In this document: positions 43,454 through 53,894 of the stretch, piece by piece | Layout: each line of letters starts with the position of its first letter | Numbering within the stretch: the first letter of the stretch is position 1 | Source of the DNA: Dinoroseobacter shibae DFL 12 = DSM 16493 | Lineage (GTDB): Bacteria > Pseudomonadota > Alphaproteobacteria > Rhodobacterales > Rhodobacteraceae | Direction: 5' to 3' | DNA: 64,000 nt | NCBI RefSeq assembly: GCF_000018145.1 | Contig: NC_009952.1 | Location: 2,666,001 to 2,730,000, forward strand | The notes under the pieces: generated by a model | Database searches by the model: none | Told to the model about the DNA's origin: nothing | The model's input: only the letters and a program-made list of their open reading frames with translations | Program-made: the position numbers and the translations under genes

Positions 43454-46400
43454 CTAGCGCAACCGCAGCTTGGCGGTGTCGATCAGGGCCTTGCGCGCCG
43501 CCGTGTCCTGCCCGATTTCTGCCGTTCTGAGCTTGGCGGTGGACGCCGTGGCCAGGTCCCCGATCGTCCGCACGCCTGCACGTTCAAGCCGGGCCGCGAC
43601 CTCGCGCGAGACCCCTTCCAGCTCGGTCACCGGTCGCAGGCTGTCCACATCGACCTTCATCTTGCGTTGCATCTCACCCACCGCATCCAGACCGGAGCGC
43701 AGCCCCTCCAGTTCCGTCTTGAGGCTGTCGCGCTCTATCTTGAGCGCCTCCAGGCTCTGGGCCTCCGCCTCCCGCATGACACGCAGGGCATCCACCTCGG
43801 TCTCGATCTTGGCGGTTTCCAGCTTCAGGTTGGCGAGGGCTTCCTCCGCCGCCGACGTGTCCTTGGCCTTTTCGATCCGGCTGGTCAGCTCGACAATGCG
43901 CGCCTCCTCGGCAGGGGTGAGCTTGGGCGCCGGTGTCGTCACTGTCGTGATCCGCTCTTCGGCCACGAAGGCAGCCTTGCCGTCCCGCTCATAGACGATG
44001 ATCTTCGCGCTCGGGTCCAGTCGACTGGGCGTGCGCGCGAAATCCAACAGGTAGCGGTCAGCCAGCTTGGGGTCGTAAGGCCGCACCTCGATGTTCTCGA
44101 TCCCGGCCTCCTGCAGGTTGCGCAGAGCGTCGTCGGTCGCGCTGTTCTGCAGGCTTTCCTTGCGAACGCCTTGGGGGGCCAGGAACTTCTGCGTATCCGT
44201 GGACAGAACCGCATCGCCGACAAAGCCAGTATAGATATTGAGCTTCTCCATCTGCCTCCGCTGGAAACTCGGCACATCTGCCCGCTTGTAGGCCCGCATC
44301 GCCACCAGCCCCGTGCTGGCCTTCACCGGTGTGGAAACGCCCGAGGCGGCCCCGAATTCCGGCGGTTTTGGCGGCGGCGCGATGCCGTCCGAGAACTGAT
44401 CGAGGAAATTGGGCAAGACAGTGCAGCATGCCTTGGCAATCGCTTGTTTCATCAGGGGAATGATCGGCACCAGGGACAGCCAATAGGTCCAGGCCATGAA
44501 GGTCTGCACATATTTGCGTTTGCCGAAATTGCAGATGTTGAAGACCGCGCCGTCGCGGATATCGACACAGGCGAGATAGATCTTCTCGGACCCGTCGCAT
44601 TCGGGGCATTTCACCAGCAGATGGTGACAGAAGCAGTCCTTGAGATACTGAAACAGGTTTCCCACCAGCGCATAGAACGCCATCAGGATGCGCCAGCGTG
44701 TCTCGGCCAGCGGCGCCAGCCGATCGGCGGACCGGGCCACCTCGGCCCGCGGAATGAAAGTTACGGTGCTGGAGAGCGCATTGACCACCTGCACATCGCC
44801 CTCCGGCCCCACCGCGATACCCGTCGGCCAGAGCTGCACGGGGATGCGGGGCTGGATGACACCCGTGCCGTTGGCGGCGATGGCCTGCAGGCGGAAGCTC
44901 TCTGCAAAGCTGGCATAGAGCGTATCACTGCCCCGGTCGAATCCCAGGCTGATCAGGCTGTTCTGGACTGCAATCTGTGCCTGCAACTTGGCCTGGTCTG
45001 GACCTGCCCTCGGGACATCGAAAGTGATGATCTGCTTGTCCCCAGCCGGCTCGACCCCGTCGACGACCAGATACACCCGGCTGTCATCGCCCGGACGCAC
45101 GGCGATGTCATCGCGGCCGGAAACGAAGCGATCACTGAGCTGGCCGAGAACAACCATAGGCGGCGCGCCCCCGCCCGTCTCGTTCATCTCGCAGACCGCC
45201 ACCCGGTCATAGTCCACCGGGGGCGCCGTCGCCGTTTGTCCGTCTACCGGCGCCGCCGCCGGACAGAAGATACGCCGCGCGACCGTGTCCACCGCCATCT
45301 GCCCCGTCGCGTTGAAGGCATGGACCGGGTCCGGCCGCGGCTTGTCCTGCTGCGACAGCACATCGGGCCGGAGCGCATAGAGCCCCGCACCAGGTCCCGT
45401 GGCAAAGATCAGCTTGGGGTCACGTGGGTCCAGTTCCATGTCCGAGAGCGTGATCCCGCAGAGGATCTGCATCGGCTTCTCGAACACATGGGTCTCTCCG
45501 ACCTGGGCGATGCCCAGCACCGTGTCCTCGCCATTCACCGACGCCGCAACATAGAGCAACTGCCCATCCGGGCTGAGCGCTATGGCCGTGACCTCACCGC
45601 CTGAAGGGATCGGCGCCCGGATGATTTCGACCAACTCGCCCTTGGCGGTGTCGAACACATGGATCGCTTCGTCCGTCCCGCCATAGGTGTAGACCCGCGC
45701 GCCGGTCGGATCCGCCTTCAGGCGGGTGTGGTTGTCCGCCCCGAACCAGGTGTCGATTTCGGTCTCGGGAAAAGGATACTCGGGAAAGACATCCGCGTTG
45801 AGAAGCCCGCAGAATGTCTTGGATCCGATCAGCGCGCGCAGCCGGTCATAGAGCTCGCGCAGGATGTCGTATTCGCGCCGCGACAGCCACACATAGGGGC
45901 CGTTGTCCTTGAACCAAATCTGCTGCACCAGGTTGACGAAGCTGATGAACTTGCGGCGCGCCTGGCTGACGATCACGTCGCCGTCCTCGTCCACGGCGAG
46001 TTGGCCATCCTCCATGAAGGACAGCTCCTCGCTCAGCTCGTTGATCAGATCGAGAATGCAATGCTGGATGAAAGCGCCCAGCAGCGTGCCATCCATCAAC
46101 TGATCGAAAACGCTGGTGTCACCGCCTTCATGGGGTTCGACCCGGACCATGGGCGCGCCATCCACTTGCGCGATGTGCAGGCACGCGGTGCCGCGCCCCT
46201 CCTGCAGGATCGGCGCATTCGGGTTCTCGGCATCCCAGGCCCGCACCGCGTCCATCAGGTCCACGTGGATACGATCCTCGACGATGATGTCCGAGCCCTC
46301 GCAATCGATGGCGTATCCCTTGGTCACCGTCACGCATTGCGACGGATCCTCGTCCGAGTCCGGGTTCTCAGGGCAGCATTCCACGATCAGGCCACACACG

Positions 46401-47869
46401 ATCCCCCAGCCATGGAGATGCTTGTTGTGCCATTTCAGGTCCTTCTGCCGACAGAGGTGGTCGAGCGCATCCTGCACGTTCTCGACCCCGGGCATTTCGC
46501 AGGCGGTATTGTCGTAGCAGACATCGTCCGCGTGCAGGTTGGTCAGGGGCGGAAACTGGAAGCGTTTACAGGCGTCCTTGTTCAGCAGGCAGAAGGTACC
46601 GTCCTCGGCCACATCTGCCAGACACATGTAATGATGCTGGAGACCATCCGGTGTGGCGTCCTGCCGTATCACGTCGCCGACGCCGTGCAGAGCCTCGCGC
46701 ACGGTCCCGATCCAGTAATCCCCTGCGAGATGCTGGTGATCGGCCAGCTCCAGCCGCAGAGTCATGGTGTCGAGCGACATCAGGATCGTGGCGCCCTCGG
46801 AAACATGGCCATGCTGGGCTTCGGCCAGAACCGTGGACAGCCGCTGCCCGCGATCGGCCCCGAAGGGCACGCTCTCACCGTCGACGGTCTGTGTCGCCAT
46901 CTCCCAGATCGCACCGTTCTTTTCCAGCACGACGTAACCGTCCCAGCGGCGCACGAGGGAAAACCCCGCGGACGGCGCCCCCTGCGGATAGCCTTCCACC
47001 AGCGCCCCCACAGCCGGCGTGAACCCGGCCGCGATGACCTCGGGATGGTGAAAACCCGCGTGGCTCTCGCTCAGGCTGTCTTCGGACGCCGCATGATAGA
47101 ACTCGTAGATCCAGTCCGAGGCCTGAAACCCCGGCGGTTCCTGACCGATAACGGCGGCTTCGGCACCGTTTTCCCGCGACCATTTCAGGGTGATGCGGCG
47201 CGGCGCGCCCGCCGCGTTGCGATCAACCGCATGCACCTCCACCCGGAAGGCATAGTTGCCTACCCGTCCGCTGACGTCGATCTCGTCCAGACAGGGTTCG
47301 CAGGCGTCCGGCGAGGCCGTGCCCGCGCGCAGACGCATATCCAGGCGGCCCTCGCCGATCGACGGGTTCTGCGCCGGATCCTCGGGGTCGAAATCCTGCG
47401 GGCATAGCTTCACCTGCGTCATTACGCGCTTGCGCGTGGAGGTATCCGCGCCATGCAGGGCGGCGTCCATCAGATGGGGCTCTTCCAGCGCGGTGAGGCT
47501 CCGCTCCCAGATATCGAGGTAGAGCCGATGCGCCCCCTCTGGCGCCTCGGGCGCGCCGGGAAAATCGGCCTGGTCCGCGAGGTCGAAGGCCGCCGCGCCG
47601 CTGCGGGAAGCCAGCACGCCCCGGAGCCCGTCGACATAAACATCGCCCCAGACAATCGAAAAACCGCTCGCTTCGTCCCCGGCAATGATCCCCCCCTGTT
47701 CGGGCGTGCCGGTGCCGATCACATCGCCCAGCGCGCGCTCCAGCCTGTCCCTGGAGACCTGCATCGCGGCGTTCCAATCCGCATCGGTGATCATCCGGCC
47801 CTGCTGCTGAAAGACCCCGGAATAGGGCTGGTGCAGGCTGGTCGGGAATTGGCTGAGTTGCGTTTTCAT
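43454..47869 (-). CDS. DUF6519 eCIS protein with beta-propeller and C-terminal HhH
   Basis: 1471 residues. The N-terminus (SGVFQQQGRMITDADWNAA, residues 17-35) is the DUF6519 signature found in phage-tail-like clusters. The middle, about 690-1040, has repeating beta-strand units (RVYTYGGTDEAIHVFDTAKG; LSPDGQLLYVAASVNGEDT) typical of a YncE-like seven-bladed propeller. A Cys-rich patch CFCHHLLVKCPEC near 1090 may bind zinc. A coiled coil occupies about 1330-1410, and LEGVSREVAARLERAGVRTI at the end is helix-hairpin-helix-like. It is probably a tail-fibre/baseplate accessory or receptor-binding component. The order of domains is unusual and function is not known. Confidence 0.68.
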   Translation of the reverse strand: MKTQLSQFPTSLHQPYSGVFQQQGRMITDADWNAAMQVSRDRLERALGDVIGTGTPEQGGIIAGDEASGFSIVWGDVYVDGLRGVLASRSGAAAFDLADQADFPGAPEAPEGAHRLYLDIWERSLTALEEPHLMDAALHGADTSTRKRVMTQVKLCPQDFDPEDPAQNPSIGEGRLDMRLRAGTASPDACEPCLDEIDVSGRVGNYAFRVEVHAVDRNAAGAPRRITLKWSRENGAEAAVIGQEPPGFQASDWIYEFYHAASEDSLSESHAGFHHPEVIAAGFTPAVGALVEGYPQGAPSAGFSLVRRWDGYVVLEKNGAIWEMATQTVDGESVPFGADRGQRLSTVLAEAQHGHVSEGATILMSLDTMTLRLELADHQHLAGDYWIGTVREALHGVGDVIRQDATPDGLQHHYMCLADVAEDGTFCLLNKDACKRFQFPPLTNLHADDVCYDNTACEMPGVENVQDALDHLCRQKDLKWHNKHLHGWGIVCGLIVECCPENPDSDEDPSQCVTVTKGYAIDCEGSDIIVEDRIHVDLMDAVRAWDAENPNAPILQEGRGTACLHIAQVDGAPMVRVEPHEGGDTSVFDQLMDGTLLGAFIQHCILDLINELSEELSFMEDGQLAVDEDGDVIVSQARRKFISFVNLVQQIWFKDNGPYVWLSRREYDILRELYDRLRALIGSKTFCGLLNADVFPEYPFPETEIDTWFGADNHTRLKADPTGARVYTYGGTDEAIHVFDTAKGELVEIIRAPIPSGGEVTAIALSPDGQLLYVAASVNGEDTVLGIAQVGETHVFEKPMQILCGITLSDMELDPRDPKLIFATGPGAGLYALRPDVLSQQDKPRPDPVHAFNATGQMAVDTVARRIFCPAAAPVDGQTATAPPVDYDRVAVCEMNETGGGAPPMVVLGQLSDRFVSGRDDIAVRPGDDSRVYLVVDGVEPAGDKQIITFDVPRAGPDQAKLQAQIAVQNSLISLGFDRGSDTLYASFAESFRLQAIAANGTGVIQPRIPVQLWPTGIAVGPEGDVQVVNALSSTVTFIPRAEVARSADRLAPLAETRWRILMAFYALVGNLFQYLKDCFCHHLLVKCPECDGSEKIYLACVDIRDGAVFNICNFGKRKYVQTFMAWTYWLSLVPIIPLMKQAIAKACCTVLPNFLDQFSDGIAPPPKPPEFGAASGVSTPVKASTGLVAMRAYKRADVPSFQRRQMEKLNIYTGFVGDAVLSTDTQKFLAPQGVRKESLQNSATDDALRNLQEAGIENIEVRPYDPKLADRYLLDFARTPSRLDPSAKIIVYERDGKAAFVAEERITTVTTPAPKLTPAEEARIVELTSRIEKAKDTSAAEEALANLKLETAKIETEVDALRVMREAEAQSLEALKIERDSLKTELEGLRSGLDAVGEMQRKMKVDVDSLRPVTELEGVSREVAARLERAGVRTIGDLATASTAKLRTAEIGQDTAARKALIDTAKLRLR

Positions 47870-47923
47870 GGCACGTCCTCCGCGCGTCGTCTCTGGGCTC
47901 GTCTGGGGTGGTCGGCTATGCGC

Positions 47924-49474
47924 CTAGGGCGGCGACCAGGGCTCGGCGGTCAGCCGGATGTCGGGGATCAGAACCACCTCCTGCCCCACGGGGAGGAAAT
48001 CGCTCAGCTTGTCATGAATCGCAGACCGCACCGCGGCGTGACGGGCTTCGTGAAACGCTCCGATCTCGCCCCCGTCCTCCGCCCCGGTGAGGAGTGCGGG
48101 ATGAGTGGCCGGGCTCAGAACACCGACATGGCGGGCCGGAAAATCGCGGCTGAAGAACGCCGGTGCCTCCGTCGTGACCTGCCGGAGTTGCAGGAGCCCC
48201 GCGGGCTGATCCGGTAGAATGCGGGAGTATCGCAGACACCCCCCATCAGGCGGCGCTGCGGTGTCATTGTCCGGCGCGTGCACCGGCCCGTCGAACAGGG
48301 CCTCGCTGGCCTCGACCGCCCGCGCGACAGTCGGCCCCAGCACCGTGACACCCTCCAGTCGCACGCGCCCCTCGGGCGCGGACAGTCCCTGCGTCAGGCA
48401 GCTCCGCAACCACAAGGCAGGTTCCAGAAGATCGACACGCTCGGTCGCGGCCCGAACCATCGCACAGCGGTAGAATTCCAGCCGCGCGGTAGCGCTGGTG
48501 ACCGCGCCGGTGAAACTGATCCCCTCGAAGCGGAACGTGGTGCCTTGGGTCTCGGCAAGGTCAAGGTCGACCGATCCCTGCACCTGCACAGGCCGAAACG
48601 GTCCTTCCACAAGCGACATGTTTCGATGGATGACCACGCCTGGCTCGGTCTCAGTGTCGATCTCGATCCGGGCGAGATAACCCGCCGAGGGCGTGTCCTG
48701 CCAGGTCACCACCTCCGCAGAAGGCGGGAAGAACCCCGATGGCGGCGGCAGGAATGCAAGGACCCGGCGCGGATGGAAATGCCCCACACGCCAGTCCGGC
48801 GTGCGCATGTCCGGGGTCCGGGGAGAGATATCTTCGAAACTGCCGGGAAAGCAAGGCGCTCCGTGGTGCGCGCCCTGGCGCCAGACCCGGTCCACCCCGT
48901 CGATCCGGGCGCGTTGCACGCCCGGCCGGTTCGGATCGGCCGCCATGGCGCGGCTTGGGCAGCGCATATCGACCGTGGCCGCAGGCAGGTCAGGATGCCG
49001 CGCGTGGTTTGCGGGGCTGCCCGCGGGCTCCTGCCCGTAGCCTAACGACCGGGCCGGGCGCAGGGGGCGGTCGATCCGCGGTGTCATCGCGACTCGCTGC
49101 CAGCCCTCCTGCACCACGGCCTCGGTCTGGCCGATCGCTTCGATGATACTGTCGAGCGTCGCCAAGGTGCCCTTGCCCTGGCGCCACCGGATCGCATGGG
49201 CCAACTCGTCCCGTCGCCCATCCGGCAAGGGCGAGACAAGCCGCGCATCCACCAGATCGGCGAAATAGGGCAGCAGCCAGTCCTGCGCCGCCTGCGCGCC
49301 GGGGTCGGGCGCGTCGGGGAAGTTGTCCGCATAACGCTGCCGCAGGGTGGCATGGACTGCATCCAACAAGGCCCCGCACCCTGCGAGGTAGGTTTTCAGA
49401 TCCCCTGTCTCGTCGCGCTGCCTGTAATAGGCCGGGAGGATACGATAGAGCGTCTGGGCGAAATCCTCGGGCAT
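47924..49474 (-). CDS. Phage tail protein of eCIS baseplate (TIGR02242-like)
   Basis: 516 residues; N-terminal 140 (LYRILPAYYRQRDETGDLK, DWLLPYFADLVDARLV, RQGKGTLATLDSIIEAIGQ) match the tail protein I-like family of contractile tails. The remainder is beta-rich and variable, as expected for a baseplate-peripheral or fibre-binding part. It starts 3 bp after the big baseplate gene ends. Confidence 0.75.
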   Translation of the reverse strand: MPEDFAQTLYRILPAYYRQRDETGDLKTYLAGCGALLDAVHATLRQRYADNFPDAPDPGAQAAQDWLLPYFADLVDARLVSPLPDGRRDELAHAIRWRQGKGTLATLDSIIEAIGQTEAVVQEGWQRVAMTPRIDRPLRPARSLGYGQEPAGSPANHARHPDLPAATVDMRCPSRAMAADPNRPGVQRARIDGVDRVWRQGAHHGAPCFPGSFEDISPRTPDMRTPDWRVGHFHPRRVLAFLPPPSGFFPPSAEVVTWQDTPSAGYLARIEIDTETEPGVVIHRNMSLVEGPFRPVQVQGSVDLDLAETQGTTFRFEGISFTGAVTSATARLEFYRCAMVRAATERVDLLEPALWLRSCLTQGLSAPEGRVRLEGVTVLGPTVARAVEASEALFDGPVHAPDNDTAAPPDGGCLRYSRILPDQPAGLLQLRQVTTEAPAFFSRDFPARHVGVLSPATHPALLTGAEDGGEIGAFHEARHAAVRSAIHDKLSDFLPVGQEVVLIPDIRLTAEPWSPP

Positions 49475-49477
49475 GGC

Positions 49478-52297
49478 CTACAACGTGAACTCCTGTGTGC
49501 TGATGGTGAGCTGGGACAGGTCCGGGTCGTGGTGGATCATCTGGTTCGGCCGCGGGCGCACGCTGCGCACCCCGCTCCCTGTGCCCAGGCCGATGCCGGG
49601 CGCGGGCGTGATCCCCGCCCACCCCGCGGTCAGGATATCGGCCCGGGCGTTCTCGACCCCCTCTACCCCTTCCACGAGGTGCAGGATCTGACTGCGGAAG
49701 AGCGGCGCACCGAGTTGTGCACGCTCCAGCGCGTAGGCCTCACTGATCTTCACGCGGACGACCTCGGCCACTTCATCGGGATCGTACGCGGCGCTCCTGA
49801 CTTCGATCCGAACCGACAGGCTCAGTGGCAACGCCACATACGGCACCACTCGCAGATTGACACCGGGGAGCCCGTTTCCTGCGAGAAATTGCGTCAGATC
49901 CTCGCCCAGTGTGCCCATGCGCCCACCTGCCGGGACCACGACCACCTCAACGAGTTCGCCACGTGCCGTACCCGGCGCCACCCTGTAGGACATGGCCTGC
50001 AAGACCTGGGCGTTCTGCGCCGCGAGCTTGCCGAAATCACTGACCGAGACAGCGCGCCCAAGGGTCAGAAGGCCCGCCGCCGCATTGTCCCGCAGAGACT
50101 CGACCCCTTCGGCCTCTGCCCCGCCCGCCGCTGCCACAGGCTGCCGGACAGCGGAGAGCCGTGGGTCCGGCTGCACGATCTTGCGCAGCGTGCTGCGCGG
50201 CAAATTGCCCACCGAACCTACGCCCTTGCGCCATGTCGCGCGGACATTGTCTGTGCCCGTGGGCAAACGTCGCCCATGGCGCCCATCGCCGAAATGGGCA
50301 GTGACCGTGCCATCCTCGGCCACCCGGACCTCGTAATCCGCATCCGTCGGCCCACTGTCGCGCAGGTTGCCCACCTGGCGCCAGCGCCGGGCTCCCACAA
50401 AGATCTCGACCCCCGCCCGCACCCCTGCTGGCATCAGCGGGTCGGTGGTGAACGAGAGCTCCTGCGCCTTGATCTCGAACACCTGGTTGGAGGCCGTCGC
50501 ATCCCCCGAGCCGATGATCTTCAGGTCCTGTGTTTCCCCGTGATCGGCGGTCACCACATTTGCAGAGAGGGTGGTGGACCACCGCTCGAACGGCGTGACA
50601 TCGAGGGGGTCGGTCAATTCCGTTCCCGGGATCACCGGCGCAATTTCGATCCAGCCCGGACCGGTCGCGGTGATCTCCCCGGCATGGGAGCGCTCCGGAT
50701 CCTCAAGTATAACCTGTCGCCCCCGGGCCAGCCGCGCCGAGCCCCCGACATCGACCAGCACGCGCGTCACCCGGTCTGAGAGTGCCGTGGCATCATGAAC
50801 CGAACTACGGTTGCGATCATGATCCAGCGGACGCAAGACATCGGCGAAGTGCAAGTGCACGGGCGCTTGCAGATCGGTAATCTCCGGGACCGTATCGATG
50901 GCTGTATCGCCCTCCCGCTCAGTCACCGCCGTCACCCGAACCGCCTGCAACTGCGAACCCGCCGAGACGATCCAGTCGCCCTGACGCAGCCCCTCCACCG
51001 CGCCGCCGAGCACAAGACCGGAAGGGGCCGCGACCTCGACCCGGGCCACCGGATCGCTTCCTCCGGGCACATAGAGCGCCGTGGCGAGGCCCGTGACGAA
51101 GTCATATTCCGGGAACGAGTTGCCCAGCGCGTCATTGGAGCTCTTGGTCCGGACATCCGCCGTCTTGTCGACAAGCGCCACGGACCAGACCCGCCCGGAC
51201 GCGCCCCGCTCGAACGGCAGAACAAGCGTTTCTGACCCGGGCAGCACCTGAGACCGCGCCTCGACCATCGCGTAGAGATCCGCGCCGACCCCTGGCATGA
51301 GACCGCCGTCCAACCGCACGCGGTCCCCGTCGATCTCCATCACCCGCGCCGTGCGCCAGGTCCCGCCCGCAAGCCAGGTCACTGTGCTGCGCCCGGCGGC
51401 GAGATTGTGCTCCGGTGTCAGGATCACCACGTCCGGACCTGCAAGCCGCGGCGTCTGCACCAGACGCGCGCCCGCATGGAGCGCCACGCGCCAGCGCTTG
51501 ACCGTCAGGTCGCCCCCGCCTGCGGGGCTCTGGCCCTGCAACATGGCCATGCCCCCTATGCCGGGGTTGACCTGCACCCCGAAAGCACTCGGCGCGGACA
51601 CCCCGTCTGCCGCGGCGATCTCCAGCACCGCGATCTCGCCCACCACCGGCGCCATCCCGGAATCGGGCAGGGGAAAACTAGCGACATGACCACTCGCTGC
51701 AGCGCTGTAGGCGAAATCCTCCTGACCGCGATTCCAGTCGGTCGGGCGCAGCACATTGAGCGCAGGGTCCAGATCCAGATCGGCAATCGTCTCGAAGACC
51801 GGGGGCGGCCCGTCGCCACCCGGCCCGGCCTTGACCTGGAACCCCTTGGCCAGCTTGCCCGCCTCGCTGGCATCAAACGCCAGGACCGTGCGCGCTGATG
51901 CAGGCGGCGCGGGCCGCGCATCCAGCAGCTTGATCAGATGCCGCACGCTGTCCCACTGGGTCGCCGTACGGATAAAGGTCTCATTGGCGTAGGCATCGAT
52001 ATGCTCGGTCAGAACATGGGTGGACCGGGCAAAGGCCCGCAGGATTTCCCACCCATGATCCCGCCGGATGTCCGCGTATTGCGCCAGAAGCCGCGCTTCG
52101 CGCTCGGCCGGGTCCTCGTCCGCTGCGACCGGGTTGCGGGTGACCAGATCGCTCCAGCGCGGCAAGGCCTCCCCGGGTGCGCGGTATCCCTCCGCCAGAT
52201 GCGCACGCAGCGTTTCCAGAAAGGTGACCGCGTTGCCACCGACATAGCGAAAGCGGCGCAGCCCGGCCCGGTTCCAACGTGTGAAATCGCCGCTCAT
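49478..52297 (-). CDS. Baseplate assembly protein (gpJ/TIGR02243-like)
   Basis: 939 residues. The start MSGDFTRWNRAGLRRFRYV leads a conserved N-terminal region (SDLVTRNPVAADEDPAERE). The C-terminal half has baseplate-J features: TVTAHFGDGRHGRRLPTGTD, GNLPRSTLRKIVQPDP and LRVVPYVALPLSLSVRIEV. Corresponds in position and size to the large wedge protein (Pvc11/Afp11 type). It overlaps the preceding gene by 4 bp. Confidence 0.82.
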   Translation of the reverse strand: MSGDFTRWNRAGLRRFRYVGGNAVTFLETLRAHLAEGYRAPGEALPRWSDLVTRNPVAADEDPAEREARLLAQYADIRRDHGWEILRAFARSTHVLTEHIDAYANETFIRTATQWDSVRHLIKLLDARPAPPASARTVLAFDASEAGKLAKGFQVKAGPGGDGPPPVFETIADLDLDPALNVLRPTDWNRGQEDFAYSAAASGHVASFPLPDSGMAPVVGEIAVLEIAAADGVSAPSAFGVQVNPGIGGMAMLQGQSPAGGGDLTVKRWRVALHAGARLVQTPRLAGPDVVILTPEHNLAAGRSTVTWLAGGTWRTARVMEIDGDRVRLDGGLMPGVGADLYAMVEARSQVLPGSETLVLPFERGASGRVWSVALVDKTADVRTKSSNDALGNSFPEYDFVTGLATALYVPGGSDPVARVEVAAPSGLVLGGAVEGLRQGDWIVSAGSQLQAVRVTAVTEREGDTAIDTVPEITDLQAPVHLHFADVLRPLDHDRNRSSVHDATALSDRVTRVLVDVGGSARLARGRQVILEDPERSHAGEITATGPGWIEIAPVIPGTELTDPLDVTPFERWSTTLSANVVTADHGETQDLKIIGSGDATASNQVFEIKAQELSFTTDPLMPAGVRAGVEIFVGARRWRQVGNLRDSGPTDADYEVRVAEDGTVTAHFGDGRHGRRLPTGTDNVRATWRKGVGSVGNLPRSTLRKIVQPDPRLSAVRQPVAAAGGAEAEGVESLRDNAAAGLLTLGRAVSVSDFGKLAAQNAQVLQAMSYRVAPGTARGELVEVVVVPAGGRMGTLGEDLTQFLAGNGLPGVNLRVVPYVALPLSLSVRIEVRSAAYDPDEVAEVVRVKISEAYALERAQLGAPLFRSQILHLVEGVEGVENARADILTAGWAGITPAPGIGLGTGSGVRSVRPRPNQMIHHDPDLSQLTISTQEFTL

Positions 52298-53487
52298 CCC
52301 GCCAGACCTCCGCTCGTCCGCAACCGCAAAAGACCCCGCCCGGGCATGCTCGGGTCGTTGTCACAGATCGCGATCTCGCGTTCGACCAGCTCGATGCGCC
52401 CGCTCTCGGACTGGTCCGAATACCTGTCCCCAAGGCGCTTGAACCGGTTCAGACAGACTGCCTCCACGCCGTCCAGCGCCATCACCGCCGCAATCACATC
52501 TGACGCGTGCAAGTCTTCACCAAACCGCAACCGCGTGGGCGAGAAGAACCCGTCCAGCCCCGTGCCCAGCGCTCGTGCAACCGCCGCTTGCATCTCGGAG
52601 CGGTAGAAATTGTCCCGTACCAGAACGGTCATATCGATCAGGACCGGCACCTCCACCGGATCCTCCAGCCAGATTTCCTGACCGGCCATGCGGTAGGCAT
52701 CGATCAACTCGCGCAACCCGCTGCGCAGGGTTGGCTCTGCGTCCCAGTTGATCAGGTCGATCCCCGCCTCCCGGTGCAGTCCGTCGATCTCGGCCCGCAA
52801 CGCCGCGGTCTCATCGCTTGCAGGGCCGTAGATCCCGCCGATGGGTGTATCGAGCGGCGTGTTCTCCCGGGTCAGGCAAGCCACGCGCAGTGTATTCCAC
52901 GACCCGGTCCAGCGCATGCGCGCATGGGCCCGCTCCACGAGGGGGTGCGCTTCGAGTTGGGAGACCACATCCGCCTCGGTCACCATCCGGCGCTGGCGCT
53001 GAATGGAACGCGGCCCGTCGATCTTGGCCGCCGCCATCTCGGCCGGGTAGGTCAACCAGCGGTCCAACAGGACTGCCTTGGCCGCGGCAACCTGCGCCGC
53101 GTCATCCGGGTCATACGCCAGCCCCGAACCCGGCAAGGGGTCATAGCCGATGAAGTTCAACAGGCGCCAAACGCTGTCGGGCCGCCGTGCCGTTTCAAGA
53201 AACGCCTCCGCATGCACCCGGTCGAGCATGTCCGAAAGCTGATCCAGAACCACCGATAATGCTTCGACCAGCACCACCTCCAGGTCGGCGGGCGACCAGC
53301 TGCGCCGCTCGGGAAAGCGCGCGGCCAACTCCTCCATCATGGCGATGCGGAAACCGTCATAGTCCCGCTGGAGCCAGTCGAAATCATCCCCCACCGGCGG
53401 CAACGGGTCAGGCAGCTGCACGCGCCGCACGCCGCAATCGGGGCACCCGGCGTCGAAGCTCAGAACGCTTTGCGGCGTGTCGGCCAT
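52294..53487 (-). CDS. Baseplate wedge protein
   Basis: 397 residues from ATG 53487; the 8-residue extension to 53511 is not needed. An N-terminal CPDCGVRRVQLPDPLPPVGD carries a CxxC that may bind zinc. It continues with WLQRDYDGFRIAMMEELAAR and a C-terminal half like baseplate-J (FFSPTRLRFGEDLHASDV). With the 939-aa neighbour it probably forms the baseplate wedge around the hub. Confidence 0.75.
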   Translation of the reverse strand: MADTPQSVLSFDAGCPDCGVRRVQLPDPLPPVGDDFDWLQRDYDGFRIAMMEELAARFPERRSWSPADLEVVLVEALSVVLDQLSDMLDRVHAEAFLETARRPDSVWRLLNFIGYDPLPGSGLAYDPDDAAQVAAAKAVLLDRWLTYPAEMAAAKIDGPRSIQRQRRMVTEADVVSQLEAHPLVERAHARMRWTGSWNTLRVACLTRENTPLDTPIGGIYGPASDETAALRAEIDGLHREAGIDLINWDAEPTLRSGLRELIDAYRMAGQEIWLEDPVEVPVLIDMTVLVRDNFYRSEMQAAVARALGTGLDGFFSPTRLRFGEDLHASDVIAAVMALDGVEAVCLNRFKRLGDRYSDQSESGRIELVEREIAICDNDPSMPGRGLLRLRTSGGLAG

Positions 53488-53488
53488 C

Positions 53489-53884
53489 TCAGCCCGCCCC
53501 CCCGATGGCATAGGTGTTGCGTTCGGTGTGGTTTATCGCGGCGAGCGTGAAGCCGACCGTGACCAGCAGATGCGCCTCCGACGAGGCCGCCGTGTCGATG
53601 CCCACCTCGATGGTCTTGGGATCGACCTCCCCCGCCAGCGCATCGGTCAACGACGCCGTCAGCCGCTTGCGCGTCACCTCCCAGAGCGGCGGCGCGTTCG
53701 GCTCGAACACCAGCGCCACGGCCCCCACCCCGAACTCGGGCCGGAACCAGCGTTCGCCCGGGTTGGTGAACAAGACCTGCTCGATGATCTCGCGCACATG
53801 GGCGAGCCGAGACGACACTTCAGCCCCCTCCGGCCCCACAGTGAGGGGGAATTTCATGTAGTCCGGTGCGTTGAGGCGGGTCAT
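53489..53884 (-). CDS. GPW/gp25 family baseplate protein
   Basis: 131 residues. The lysozyme-like gp25 core is visible: IIEQVLFTNPGERWFRPEFG, with the conserved Arg/Glu surroundings, and ALVFEPNAPPLWEVTRKRL. Structural homologue of Pvc9/Afp9, initiating sheath polymerisation at the baseplate. It lies 2 bp before the wedge gene. Confidence 0.88.
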   Translation of the reverse strand: MTRLNAPDYMKFPLTVGPEGAEVSSRLAHVREIIEQVLFTNPGERWFRPEFGVGAVALVFEPNAPPLWEVTRKRLTASLTDALAGEVDPKTIEVGIDTAASSEAHLLVTVGFTLAAINHTERNTYAIGGAG

Positions 53885-53894
53885 CGGGTCATCC

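Noticed and set aside
42716-47407. Plus-strand frames of 962 and 582 codons in the eCIS region
   Set aside because: Antisense to the DUF4157 and DUF6519 genes, whose frames carry the recognisable domains.
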